A stretch of 64,000 nt of DNA from Streptomyces sindenensis (lineage in GTDB: Bacteria > Actinomycetota > Actinomycetes > Streptomycetales > Streptomycetaceae): assembly GCF_014649035.1 (NCBI RefSeq), contig NZ_BMSG01000017.1, positions 86,169-150,168 of the forward strand, written 5' to 3'. The notes under the pieces are model-generated. The model was not told where the DNA came from. It was given only the letters and a program-made list of their open reading frames with translations, and made no database searches. Position numbers and translations under genes: made by a program. Positions 42,411 through 50,644 of the stretch are shown one piece after another; within the stretch, counting starts at the first letter, position 1, and each line of letters starts with the position of its first letter.

Positions 42411-43438
42411 GCCAGGCACCTCGGTTGGGTGATCGCGATGCCGGTGGGCGGCTTGCTGCCGTCGTCGTGGGTGACGCCGCTGACCTTCGCCTCGCAGAGG
42501 TAGAGGTTGAGCCACGATCCGTAGGACGTCAGCCGGCTGATGGCCGCCATCTTGGCCGGGGTCTTCTGGAGGAAGTTCTCGATCTGCGGGGTGCCCTTCT
42601 CCAACTGGCCGCTGAGACGTCCGAGTTGACGGATGTCGTCCTTGAGGGGCTTCCTGCCGTCCTGGAAGAGGTCGGCGGTGACGGTGGTGAGCGCGCCCAT
42701 CGCGGTGATGGCCTCGCCGAGCGGTTTGCGGTCGCCGGAGAATCCGGTGACGAGCTTCTGGAGAGTGACGACGAGGTCGTCGAAGCCCTCCTCGCGGTCG
42801 TTGACCGTCTTGAGGACCGTGTTGAGGTTCGTGATCACCTCGCCGATCACCTTGTCCTTCGCGGCGACGGTCGTGGTGAGCGAGCCGACGTGCCGCAGGA
42901 TGCTGTCGACGGTTCCGCCCTCGCCCTGGAGGACCTGGACGATGGAGCCGGCGAGCTGGTTGACGTCGGGCGGCGACAGTCCTTCGAAGAGCGGCTGGAA
43001 GCCGTTGAAGAGCTGCGTGAGGTCGAGGGCCGGGGTGGTGCGGGAGAGCGGGATGGTGTCGCCGGGCGCGAAGGTCCGGCCGACGGGTCCGGCACCCTGG
43101 TCGAGGTCGACGTACCGCTGGCCGACCATGTTGAGGTACTTGATGGACGCGGTCACGGAGGCGGGGAGGTCGCGCCCCTTGCGTACGGCGAAGGCGACTT
43201 CGGCGACGCGCCGGTCGGCCACCCGCACGGATTCGACCTGGCCGACCTTCACCCCGGCGATCCGGACGCTGTCGCCGGGGATGAGGCCGGTGGCGTCGGT
43301 GAACCGCGCCTTGTACATGCGGGTGTCGCCGACGCCCTTGTTGGCGATGGAGAGTCCGAGGACGGTGGTGGCCAGCACCGTGACGACGATGAAGACGAGG
43401 GACTTGGTGATCGGTCCCGCGAGCGAGCGGCGTTTCAC
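42407..43438 (-). CDS. mceB: MCE-family protein MceB
   Basis: A 343-residue MCE protein starting at GTG 43438, which overlaps the mceA stop codon. Membrane helix SLVFIVVTVLATTVLGLSI, MCE domain with GDSVRIAGVKVGQVESV and LNMVGQRYVDL, then helices and a short end with LYLCEAKVSG. The 'GQRYVDL' form fits the MceB class. The larger open frame up to 43699 includes antisense of mceA and is rejected as start. Confidence 0.9.
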   Translation of the reverse strand: MKRRSLAGPITKSLVFIVVTVLATTVLGLSIANKGVGDTRMYKARFTDATGLIPGDSVRIAGVKVGQVESVRVADRRVAEVAFAVRKGRDLPASVTASIKYLNMVGQRYVDLDQGAGPVGRTFAPGDTIPLSRTTPALDLTQLFNGFQPLFEGLSPPDVNQLAGSIVQVLQGEGGTVDSILRHVGSLTTTVAAKDKVIGEVITNLNTVLKTVNDREEGFDDLVVTLQKLVTGFSGDRKPLGEAITAMGALTTVTADLFQDGRKPLKDDIRQLGRLSGQLEKGTPQIENFLQKTPAKMAAISRLTSYGSWLNLYLCEAKVSGVTHDDGSKPPTGIAITQPRCLA

Positions 43439-44733
43439 TTGAGCTTCACCTCCGCACCGCGGAAGGCCGGGCCGATGAGCACGCTGCTCCAGTCCGGCAG
43501 GTCCCCCGGCCGGACCTTCAGCGAGGGGGCGACGAGTTCGTTCACGAGCTGGGACTCCTGGGGCGAGTTGGGCAGTCCGAGCGCGGTGTCGGTGCCTCCG
43601 CCGTCGTGGTCCCGGATGGGCGGGGGCGCGATGACGTCGGCGGCCCGGCGGGTGTCGGCGGTCGGGGCGTGCTTGCCGACGTACGGCACCGAGTAGCACC
43701 GGGGGCCGCCCGTGGCGTCGTAGGCCGGGGTGTCCCTGCCGGGGATGTACTTCCCCTTCGAGGGCACGGACTTGACCGACACGTGCAGCCCCGGCTCATT
43801 GGTTCCCTTGCCCAGCGCCTTGTCCATGGCGGGCACGAAGCCGGCCATGGTGCGCAGGGTGCAGGGGAACGAATCCGCGTACTCCGCGAGGAGTTCGAGG
43901 GACGGCCTGCTCGCGGCGGAGAGCCGGATGAGGTTGTCCTTGTTCTCCCGCAGGAAGGTGGTGACGTCCTGGGCGGCGGCCGTGGTGGTGCCGTGGAGAG
44001 CCGCGAGCCGCGCCTCCTCGTCGGCGAGGGTGGAGCTGGTGACCGTGGCGTCCCTCAGCGCGTCGAGGACGTCCGGCGCGGCGTCCGCGTACAGCGTGCT
44101 CACCTTGACGAGTTCCTTGATGTCGGCGTTGAGGGTGGGGAGTTGCGGGTTGAACTTCTTCAGGTGGTGATCCAGCGTGGTCAGCGTCTCGCCGAGGCGG
44201 TCACCGCGTCCCTCCAGCGCCCGGGAGACGGCGTTGAGGGTGGCGGAGAGCTTCTCGGGCTTCACGGCGGTCAGCAGCGGCAGGACGTTGTCGAGGACCT
44301 GTTCCAGCTCGATGGCGTTGCTGGAGCGGTCCTGCGGGATGACGGCCCCGGCCCGCAGGGTGGTGGCCGCGGGGATGCGGGGCGGGACGAGCGCGACGAA
44401 CCGGGCGCCGAAGAGGGTGGTCGGCAGCATCTGGGCGGTGACGTCGGCCGGGACCTGGCCGAGCTTGTCGCGGTCGACGGCCAGGGTCAGGCGGGCGCCG
44501 TCGTCGTCGGTGGCGATGGAGCGGACCTGTCCGACGACGACGCCGCGGAGCTTCACGTCGGCGCCTTTGTGCATCTCGTTGCCGACCGGTCCGGTGCGGA
44601 CGGTGACGGTGGCGTCGTCGGCGAAGTCCTTCTGGTACACGGAGACCGAGACCCACACCAGGACGGCGGGCACCAGCAGGAAGGCGACTCCGGCCAGGCG
44701 GCGGCGGATGGTGCGGGTGCTGGATGTACGCAT
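43435..44733 (-). CDS. mceA: MCE-family protein MceA
   Basis: A 432-residue MCE protein, first of the six. The ATG at 44733 shares its A with the permease stop (TGATG). Membrane helix LAGVAFLLVPAVLVWVSVSV precedes an MCE domain with GADVKLRGVVVGQVRSI and PTTLFGARFVALV, the MceA-type signature. A long helical part and a C-terminal region with cysteines (FPCTLRTMAG, PRCYSVPYVG) follow. The open frame runs far upstream across the permease genes, but that part has no family match. Confidence 0.9.
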   Translation of the reverse strand: MRTSSTRTIRRRLAGVAFLLVPAVLVWVSVSVYQKDFADDATVTVRTGPVGNEMHKGADVKLRGVVVGQVRSIATDDDGARLTLAVDRDKLGQVPADVTAQMLPTTLFGARFVALVPPRIPAATTLRAGAVIPQDRSSNAIELEQVLDNVLPLLTAVKPEKLSATLNAVSRALEGRGDRLGETLTTLDHHLKKFNPQLPTLNADIKELVKVSTLYADAAPDVLDALRDATVTSSTLADEEARLAALHGTTTAAAQDVTTFLRENKDNLIRLSAASRPSLELLAEYADSFPCTLRTMAGFVPAMDKALGKGTNEPGLHVSVKSVPSKGKYIPGRDTPAYDATGGPRCYSVPYVGKHAPTADTRRAADVIAPPPIRDHDGGGTDTALGLPNSPQESQLVNELVAPSLKVRPGDLPDWSSVLIGPAFRGAEVKLK

Positions 44734-45536
44734 CAGCCGGCCACCTTCACCGTTGTCGTGGCGCCCCAGATGGCGAGCGAGAGGAAGAAGTCGGTGACGC
44801 TGATGAGCACGATGGCGTTGCGCACCGAGCGGCCGACCGCCACCCCCACGCCGGCCGGTCCGCCGGTGGCGTGGAAGCCGTAGTAGCAGTGGGCGAGGAT
44901 CACCAGCACGCTGAAGATCAGCACCTTGAGCACCGACAGCAGGACGTCCTGCGGGGAGAGGAAGAGGTTGAAGTAGTGGTCGTAGGTGCCCGCCGACTGG
45001 CCGTTGAAGAGGATGGTGATCCAGCGGGAGGCGACGTACGAGGAGAGCAGGCCGATCGCGTACAGCGGGATGATCGCGACGACTCCGGCGATGATCCGGG
45101 TGGTGACGAGGTAGGGCATGGACCGGACGCCCATCGCCTCCAGGGCGTCGACCTCCTCGTTGATCCGCATCGCGCCGAGCTGGGCGGTGAAGCCCGCGCC
45201 GACGGTGGCGGAGAGGGCGAGCCCGGCGACCAGGGGGGCGATCTCCCGGGTGTTGAAGTAGGCGGAGACGAACCCGGTGAACGCCGAGGTGCCGATCTGG
45301 TTGAGGGCGGCGTACCCCTGGAGTCCGACGACCGTGCCGGTGAACAGGGTCATCGCGATCATCACGCCGATGGTGCCGCCGATGACGCCGAGTCCGCCGC
45401 TGCCGAAGGCGACCTCGGCCAGCAGCCGTTGCACCTCGCGCAGATAGCGGCGCAGGGTGCGCGGTATCCAGACAAGTGCTTTTACGTAGAAGGTGAGTTG
45501 GTCGCCCGATCGGTCGAGCCAGTTCAGCATGGCCAT
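44733..45536 (-). CDS. yrbEB: YrbE/MlaE-type permease B
   Basis: A 267-residue integral membrane protein of the MlaE family, one of two permease halves of the Mce importer. About five to six helices are visible (for example GLGVIGGTIGVMIAMTLFTG, VVAIIPLYAIGLLSSYVA). The family loop TVGAGFTAQLGAMRINEEVDALEAMGV, which couples to the ATPase, is complete. It follows permease A after three bases and precedes mceA with a 1-base overlap. Confidence 0.92.
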   Translation of the reverse strand: MAMLNWLDRSGDQLTFYVKALVWIPRTLRRYLREVQRLLAEVAFGSGGLGVIGGTIGVMIAMTLFTGTVVGLQGYAALNQIGTSAFTGFVSAYFNTREIAPLVAGLALSATVGAGFTAQLGAMRINEEVDALEAMGVRSMPYLVTTRIIAGVVAIIPLYAIGLLSSYVASRWITILFNGQSAGTYDHYFNLFLSPQDVLLSVLKVLIFSVLVILAHCYYGFHATGGPAGVGVAVGRSVRNAIVLISVTDFFLSLAIWGATTTVKVAG

Positions 45537-45539
45537 CGG

Positions 45540-46421
45540 TCAGCTCCCCTTCGCGGGGACGATCTGGAGGTAGATCGCCGTGAGGACCATGTTCACGAAG
45601 AACAGCAGCATGAAGGTGATGACGACTGACTGGTTGACCGCGTCGCCGACCCCTTTGGGGCCGCCGCGCGGGTTGAGGCCCCGGTAGGCGGCGACGATGC
45701 CGGCGATGAAGCCGAAGATCAGGGCCTTGAACTCGCTGATGTACAGGTCGGGCAGCTGGGCGAGGGCGGAGAAGCTCGCGAGATAGGCGCCCGGGGTGCC
45801 GTCCTGCATGATCACGTTGAAGAAGTAGCCGCCGAGCGTGCCGACCACCGAGATCAGCCCGTTGAGCAGGACGGCGACGAGCATGGCGGCGAGGACCCGG
45901 GGGACGACGAGGCGCTGGATGGGCGAGACGCCCATGACCTCCATCGCGTCGAGTTCCTCGCGGATCTTGCGGGAACCGAGGTCGGCGCAGATCGCGGAGC
46001 CGGCGGCGCCGGAGATCAGCAGCGCCACGATGAGCGGGCTCGCCTGCTGGATCACCGCGAGGACACTGGCGCCGCCGGTGAAGGACTGGGCGCCGAGCTG
46101 CTGGGTGAGGGAGCCGACCTGGAGGGCGATGACCGCGCCGAACGGGATGGAGACGAGGGCGGCGGGCAGGATCGTGACGCTCGCGACGAACCAGAACTGC
46201 TCGATGAACTCCCGCACCTGGAACGGTCCGCGGAAGATGGCCCGGGCCACGGCGACGGCGAGCGCGAACAGCTTCCCGGTCTCGCGGAGCGGGGCGAGCA
46301 GCCGGGACGGGCGGCGCTGCACGGGGGCCTTCTCGGGGATCCCCCCGGCGGTCTTCCCGAAGGCGGCAGGCGGGGGCTTCTCGGGCGGCTCGGGCGGCCG
46401 CACCGGCATCGGGGCGGTCAC
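45540..46421 (-). CDS. yrbEA: YrbE/MlaE-type permease A
   Basis: A 293-residue MlaE-family permease. A proline-rich cytosolic N terminus of about 45 residues precedes the membrane domain. The coupling loop GAAGSAICADLGSRKIREELDAMEVMGV-type sequence matches the family. GTG 46421 overlaps the stop of the ATPase gene (GTGA). With permease B and the ATPase it would form the inner-membrane core that drives lipid import. Confidence 0.92.
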   Translation of the reverse strand: MTAPMPVRPPEPPEKPPPAAFGKTAGGIPEKAPVQRRPSRLLAPLRETGKLFALAVAVARAIFRGPFQVREFIEQFWFVASVTILPAALVSIPFGAVIALQVGSLTQQLGAQSFTGGASVLAVIQQASPLIVALLISGAAGSAICADLGSRKIREELDAMEVMGVSPIQRLVVPRVLAAMLVAVLLNGLISVVGTLGGYFFNVIMQDGTPGAYLASFSALAQLPDLYISEFKALIFGFIAGIVAAYRGLNPRGGPKGVGDAVNQSVVITFMLLFFVNMVLTAIYLQIVPAKGS

Positions 46422-47404
46422 GCGCGCGCACCTCCCGCGGCCGGGGCGTAGCTGTCGAGGATCGCCGTGCGGGCGGCCTCCGGCAACTGGCCCATCATCG
46501 ACATGACCCGCTCGCGTCGGCGCAGCGCTCCCTGGCGTACGGGCATCCCGGGTGAGGGCTCCAGCTGGGGGACGACGGTGCGGGGGCCGGTGGGCAGCGG
46601 GACGGTGTCGGCCTGCTGCTCGGCGGCGAGGGTGGCGGCGTCCTTCTCCTCGGACATGCCGATGGGTCCTTCGCGGCGTCCGGCCAGGAACTGGGAGACG
46701 ACCGGGGTGTCGCTGGTGAGCAGCACCTCGCGCGGGCCGAAGGTGACGAGGTTGCGGCAGAACAGCATGCCCATGTTGTCGGGGACGGACGCCGCGATGT
46801 CGAGGTTGTGGGTGACGATGAGCATCGTCGCGTCGATCTGCGCGTTGAGGTCGATGAGGAGCTGCGAGAGGTAGGCGGTGCGGACCGGGTCGAGGCCGGA
46901 GTCCGGCTCGTCGCAGAGGATGATCTGGGGGTCCAGGACGAGGGCGCGGGCGAGGCCGGCCCGCTTGCGCATACCGCCGGATATCTCGCCCGGCAGCTTT
47001 CCCTCGGCGCCGAGGAGACCGACGATGTCGATGCGCTCCATGACGATGCGGCGGATCTCGGATTCCTTCTTGCGGGTGTGCTCGCGCAGCGGGAAGGCGA
47101 TGTTGTCGAAGAGTGACATCGAGCCGAAAAGGGCCCCGTCCTGGAACATGAGGCCGAAGAGTTTCCGGGTCTCCATGATGTCGCGTTCCGGGCTGTTCAC
47201 CATGTCGACGCCGTTGATGAGGACGCGCCCCTGCTCGGGCTTGAGAAGCCCGATGATGGATTTCAGGAAGACGGTCTTTCCGGTCCCGGAAGGTCCGAGC
47301 ATGACGCTCACTTCACCGGCGGGAAGGGTGAGGCTGACGTCCTGCCAGATGTTCTGCTTGCCGAAGGATTTCGTCAGGCCTTCGACGACTACTTCGATTC
47401 CCAT
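46418..47404 (-). CDS. mkl: Mkl/MlaF-type ABC ATPase of the Mce transporter
   Basis: A 328-residue cytosolic ATPase. Walker A GPSGTGKT (about residue 37), Q-loop LMFQDGALF, signature EISGGMRKRAGLARAL and Walker B ILCDEPDSGLDPV form a full ABC domain of the Mla/Mkl group. A C-terminal extension of about 90 residues (after about 240) ends SMMGQLPEAARTAILDSY, a segment seen in actinobacterial Mkl proteins. ATG 47404 has GGAGGG before it. It is the first gene of the 14-gene leftward operon. In mycobacteria one unlinked Mkl serves all mce loci; here it is linked. Confidence 0.93.
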   Translation of the reverse strand: MGIEVVVEGLTKSFGKQNIWQDVSLTLPAGEVSVMLGPSGTGKTVFLKSIIGLLKPEQGRVLINGVDMVNSPERDIMETRKLFGLMFQDGALFGSMSLFDNIAFPLREHTRKKESEIRRIVMERIDIVGLLGAEGKLPGEISGGMRKRAGLARALVLDPQIILCDEPDSGLDPVRTAYLSQLLIDLNAQIDATMLIVTHNLDIAASVPDNMGMLFCRNLVTFGPREVLLTSDTPVVSQFLAGRREGPIGMSEEKDAATLAAEQQADTVPLPTGPRTVVPQLEPSPGMPVRQGALRRRERVMSMMGQLPEAARTAILDSYAPAAGGARA

Positions 47405-47465
47405 CGACCCTCCCTCGAAGTGGCGGTGAACGTTTTCATCGGTTGACGCTCCGGCTCTGAGAAAG

Positions 47466-47529
47466 GCACTGGCGGCTCGTCACACATGCACCAAGGGGCG
47501 CACGTTATGTCCGCCGAAACCGCCAGTGC
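47466..47529. promoter_or_regulatory. Spaced inverted repeat upstream of mkl
   Basis: GCACTGGCGG (47466-47475) and its exact complement CCGCCAGTGC (47520-47529) are 44 bases apart, 62-125 bases before the mkl start. They could be paired operator half-sites allowing DNA looping, or an mRNA leader hairpin. Confidence 0.5.
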
Positions 47530-47579
47530 AAGCCGTTGAACAGCGGTTTTCGGTGAACCGGGGGGTGACGGTCGGAGCA

Positions 47580-47598
47580 CTTGTCATTCGGTGACAAG
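47580..47598. promoter_or_regulatory. Operator-like palindrome CTTGTCA-N5-TGACAAG
   Basis: A perfect 7-5-7 inverted repeat about 176 bases before mkl. The symmetry and size suit a dimeric repressor of TetR or GntR type. No regulator of these families is adjacent; the PucR gene is 5 kb away. Confidence 0.55.
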
Positions 47599-47792
47599 GT
47601 CGGTCTCCGGCCTTGTCGAAATCTGCGCATGCAGCCGGGCGTTCCCGATCGGCACGTCTGGGACGCTACGGGCCGGTAACCTGACTTCGCAATACTGGGT
47701 ACAGATTTTCCTCGGCGAGAATTCATGCGCCGCGAAGGATTGTTACCGGGTGAGCAATCCGCCCGTCAAACCTGTCGGATGATGAGGAAAAG

Positions 47793-47822
47793 CATGCCCG
47801 CCGGACCGGTCCGGCGGGCATG
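47793..47822. repeat. 30-bp perfect palindrome
   Basis: The sequence is its own reverse complement over 30 bases, centred between 47807 and 47808, with no loop. It sits just beyond the terminator hairpin of the secreted-protein gene. It may be a second terminator stem or a protein-binding site. Confidence 0.8.
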
Positions 47823-47826
47823 AAAG

Positions 47827-47860
47827 GAGCCCTTCCGGTCCCGTGGGACCGGAAGGGCTC
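47827..47860 (-). terminator. Terminator of the 514-residue secreted protein gene
   Basis: Arms GAGCCCTTCCGGTCCC (47827-47842) and its perfect complement (47845-47860) leave a 2-base centre. This very stable hairpin lies 15 bases after the stop codon of the leftward gene, and is followed on that strand by CTTTC. Confidence 0.8.
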
Positions 47861-47874
47861 GGAGGCTTTTCAGG

Positions 47875-49419
47875 TCATCGCTCGGGGTCGGGCACCCTCG
47901 GCGGGCAGTCGGGACCCTCCGGGTTCGTGGCCACGCACAGGGGCGCCTGGGTCATCTTCGTGTAGTTGTCGGCCTTCTTGCCCGGGCTGGAGATGGCCGA
48001 GGTGAAGATCGGGTCGAGGTCCTCGGTCGCGCCGCACCCCTCGAAGGGCGGGATGTGCGCGTACCCGGTCAGGCTGCCGCCGTACGCCACGAGGTAGCCG
48101 GCCGGCGGGTAGCTCTGGCCGTACCCCTTCAGCACCTGCTCGAAGGGGCGTTCGGTGCGGCAGTCGGGGCCCACGTCCAGCGGCACGCCGTTCACCTCGA
48201 CGTCGGAGAGCCGCATGACCAGCCGGGCCGTGACCGTGGTCTCCTCCGGGTAGGTCGGCGTGTTGGTGACCGTGTGGGTGTGGATCGCTGCCGGGGGGCC
48301 CACCTGCTCCAGGGTCATGGTGGCGGTGGTCGGCATGAACCCGTAGCTGAGGAACGTGGCCTTCGTCGGCGGGAGCTGGCGCTTCCCCTGGTAGTCGAAG
48401 TCGACCTCGGAGCTGACGTCGACGGTGGAGGCGCAGGAGTCGTTGATGTAGCGCTTGTTCAGCACCACCTTCATGAACGCGGGCCCCAGCGCCGCCGCGC
48501 CGTCCAGCTTGGCGGCGTTGGCGTAGCCGGCCGCGTAGGTCTCGGCGGTGGTCATCACCCACTCGGGCGGGATCTCGATCGGGCAGCTGCCCGGGTCGTC
48601 CTCCAGGGCTTCGCGCCGCTTCTCGGTGAGGGCGTCGATCTTCTCGCGTGCGGTGGGCGGCAGCCCCTCGGCCGGGCGGGTGGGCGTCGGCTCCGGTGCG
48701 GGGTCGCTCTCGCCGGGCCGGGGTGCGGGGGCGGTGGGGTCCTGGGCGCCGCGGATCGCGATGGCGGCCAGTTCCGGCTCCTGCCCGGGGGCGGGGGCGC
48801 AGGCGACGTCGAGTCCCGGGGGCGTGGTCGGCTCACCGGCCTCCGTGAGTGAGGTCAGTGCGAGGGTGAGCGCGTCGGGGGCGAGGGTCGCGCGTCCCGG
48901 GCTGCCGAAGGCGACCGTCGGCACGTCCCCGGTCGCGGTGAGGGTCAGCGCGCCGTCCTCCCCTTCCCCCTCGGCTTCTCCGTCGGCTTCTCCGTCGCCT
49001 GCTTCTTCGCCCCGCGTGGGCAGGTCCGCCGGTGGGGCGGTCAGGTTCTGCCAGGAGGCATCGGCGGACCGGTCGCCGACGGTGTTGCGAACGGTGAGCC
49101 GGGCGACGGCCGACAGGGTGGCGGCGTCCAGGTCGGCGAACCGGGCGAGCGCCGTCGGCGGCAGGGTCACCTCGACCGCCACCCGGTCGGGGCGGATCTC
49201 CTCGCCCGTGCGGGCCGAGGTGGGGAGGACCGCCGAGACGACGACGTCGACCTCCTCGGGCCCGGAGGGGAAGGGGCAGGCGTAGCGGAGGGATACCTCC
49301 GACTTCTGCTCCGCGGCGGCCGATTCGGCGCTGGGAACGAGTGCGGTGGCGACGACGAGCGCCCCGCCCACGGCCCAGTGGATCGGTCGTCTCGCTGCGG
49401 CGCGTGCATCGACGGTCAT
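47875..49419 (-). CDS. Large secreted protein of unknown function
   Basis: A 514-residue secreted protein. A signal peptide spans residues about 1-37 (PIHWAVGGALVVATALVPSA, cleavage near AAA-EQ). The first domain (about 40-180; SLRYACPFPSGPEEVDVVV) resembles DUF6801-type beta domains, by my recollection only. An acidic Gly/Glu run and a Pro-rich linker follow, then a second beta-rich domain (about 310-510) with paired cysteines (GSCPIEIP, NDSCAST, GPDCRTE, GCGATED, PLCVATN). GAAGGA precedes ATG 49419. It is the first of three secreted-protein genes upstream of the mce operon, a link by position only. Confidence 0.8.
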   Translation of the reverse strand: MTVDARAAARRPIHWAVGGALVVATALVPSAESAAAEQKSEVSLRYACPFPSGPEEVDVVVSAVLPTSARTGEEIRPDRVAVEVTLPPTALARFADLDAATLSAVARLTVRNTVGDRSADASWQNLTAPPADLPTRGEEAGDGEADGEAEGEGEDGALTLTATGDVPTVAFGSPGRATLAPDALTLALTSLTEAGEPTTPPGLDVACAPAPGQEPELAAIAIRGAQDPTAPAPRPGESDPAPEPTPTRPAEGLPPTAREKIDALTEKRREALEDDPGSCPIEIPPEWVMTTAETYAAGYANAAKLDGAAALGPAFMKVVLNKRYINDSCASTVDVSSEVDFDYQGKRQLPPTKATFLSYGFMPTTATMTLEQVGPPAAIHTHTVTNTPTYPEETTVTARLVMRLSDVEVNGVPLDVGPDCRTERPFEQVLKGYGQSYPPAGYLVAYGGSLTGYAHIPPFEGCGATEDLDPIFTSAISSPGKKADNYTKMTQAPLCVATNPEGPDCPPRVPDPER

Positions 49420-49759
49420 ACGGGTGTGTCCTTCCGGCGCGCGTGGGCCCAGGGTGGGCGGCTGCGGAGCGGGTCCGGTGGGTGCGGCGGCGGCTCTGCG
49501 GGCGGCGGCCGGGCGGGCCGCGGGCGGACTTCGGGGCGGAGTCGGACGTCGGACGGCCCCTACCGACGGGTACGGTACGCACGCCGACGACGCTCTGGGA
49601 AGGGTCGGGTTCGCGATCGGATCAGCGGCGGGCGGACTTTGGCAGCGGGTGACAATCCGCCGCCGCGCCGCTTGTCGGCGGGTGCGCGAAATCGTGCCCG
49701 GCCGTCGAGTGCGCACGGCCGGGCACGACGTTCGGAAGCGGTACGTCAGCGACGCGGGA
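49420..49759. other. Intergenic region with terminator
   Basis: 340 bases without a credible gene. It holds the terminator of the next leftward gene and the promoter of the 514-residue protein gene, whose boxes I could not fix. Confidence 0.5.
49693..49727 (-). terminator. Terminator of the 218-residue secreted protein gene
   Basis: Perfect 13-base arms CGTGCCCGGCCGT and ACGGCCGGGCACG with a 9-base loop, 32 bases after the stop codon; an ATTTC run follows on the minus strand. Confidence 0.75.
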
Positions 49760-50416
49760 TCAGCCGCTGATGACCGGGGACTTGCCCGTTGCCGCGTTCA
49801 CGATGGTGTACAGGCCCTGGAAGCTGGCGTTGGTGCCGACGATGCCGCAGCCGCCGCCGACCTTGTTGGTGATGGACAGGGTGAGTCCGCCGCCCGCGGT
49901 GTTCAGGGTGCCGTTGCTGCCGCCCGCGGACGGGTTGTTGTACTTGGCCGCGACCTTGCCGGTCACGTCGAAGGTGCAGGGGCCGAGGATGCTGCTCCCG
50001 GACACCTTCGCCTTGATCGCTCTGATCTCACCGGTCACCTGGCCCGTGGAGTTGGTGCCGGCGCCCGCCGCGTAGTCGAGGCCCCAGATCTGCCACGGCG
50101 GCGTGGTGGTCACCGTCCAGGTGGAGCTGAACGGCCCGGTGCACGGCGAGTTGAACGAGATCGCCGAGATGGACGCGAGGTTGGCCGGGCTGCCGGCGAC
50201 CGGGGAGGTCGGCGCGTTGCCCGAGGCGGCGGAGGTCGCGCACTGGATCTTGTTGCCGTTGTTGTCGGTCAGGACGGTCACTCCGGCGCTGCCGTTGAAG
50301 TTGCCGGTCGGGGTGATCGTCCAGCTGGTCGGCGCGGCGACGGCCGACGGGGCCGCCAGCACGACGGATGCCGCGGCGGCACCGATCGCGGTGAGGAATC
50401 CGGTTCGCTTGAACAT
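49760..50416 (-). CDS. Small secreted protein, beta-rich, unknown function
   Basis: A 218-residue secreted protein. A signal peptide covers about residues 1-27 (FLTAIGAAAASVVLAAPSAVAA). The mature part is rich in Thr, Ser, Gly and Asn, with TSWTITPTGNFNGSAG and four scattered cysteines (IQCAT, SPCTG, GPCTF, GGCGI) that could form two disulfides. It looks like a small beta-sandwich. GGGAG precedes ATG 50416. The 0.2-kb gap to the next gene suggests separate transcription. I do not recognise a function. Confidence 0.8.
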   Translation of the reverse strand: MFKRTGFLTAIGAAAASVVLAAPSAVAAPTSWTITPTGNFNGSAGVTVLTDNNGNKIQCATSAASGNAPTSPVAGSPANLASISAISFNSPCTGPFSSTWTVTTTPPWQIWGLDYAAGAGTNSTGQVTGEIRAIKAKVSGSSILGPCTFDVTGKVAAKYNNPSAGGSNGTLNTAGGGLTLSITNKVGGGCGIVGTNASFQGLYTIVNAATGKSPVISG

Positions 50417-50644
50417 GGGGGTACTCCCTTTTCTCGTCCCGTTGGGGATGGGCTGAACGTGACTGGAGAGAGGCTCGTGCGCTGTGCTCGCCGGGCCGGA
50501 CGGCGCGGCGTGCGGCGGGTCCACGGGGTGCCGGACGGTGCGGCACGCGGCCGGGGTCCGCGAGCAGGGGCCCGCGGTTTGCGGACCAGGACGTGGGGAC
50601 GGGTGGCCGCATCACCTCCTCGTACGGGTGGGGGCGGGGACGGC

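Larger units (their letters stand above)
47405..47792. other. Control region upstream of the mce operon
   Basis: About 390 bases with visibly lower GC than the genes. It holds no convincing gene; a 63-codon frame at 47592-47780 has poor codon bias. It carries two inverted repeats listed separately, and must contain the mce promoter, which I could not place with confidence. Confidence 0.5.

Noticed and set aside
44734..46431. N-terminal extension of mceA through the permease genes
   Set aside because: The frame stays open only because of GC bias; the true mceA starts at 44733, overlapping the permease stop codon.
47592..47780. 63-codon plus-strand frame in the mce control region
   Set aside because: Poor third-position bias, no Shine-Dalgarno and no recognisable domain.
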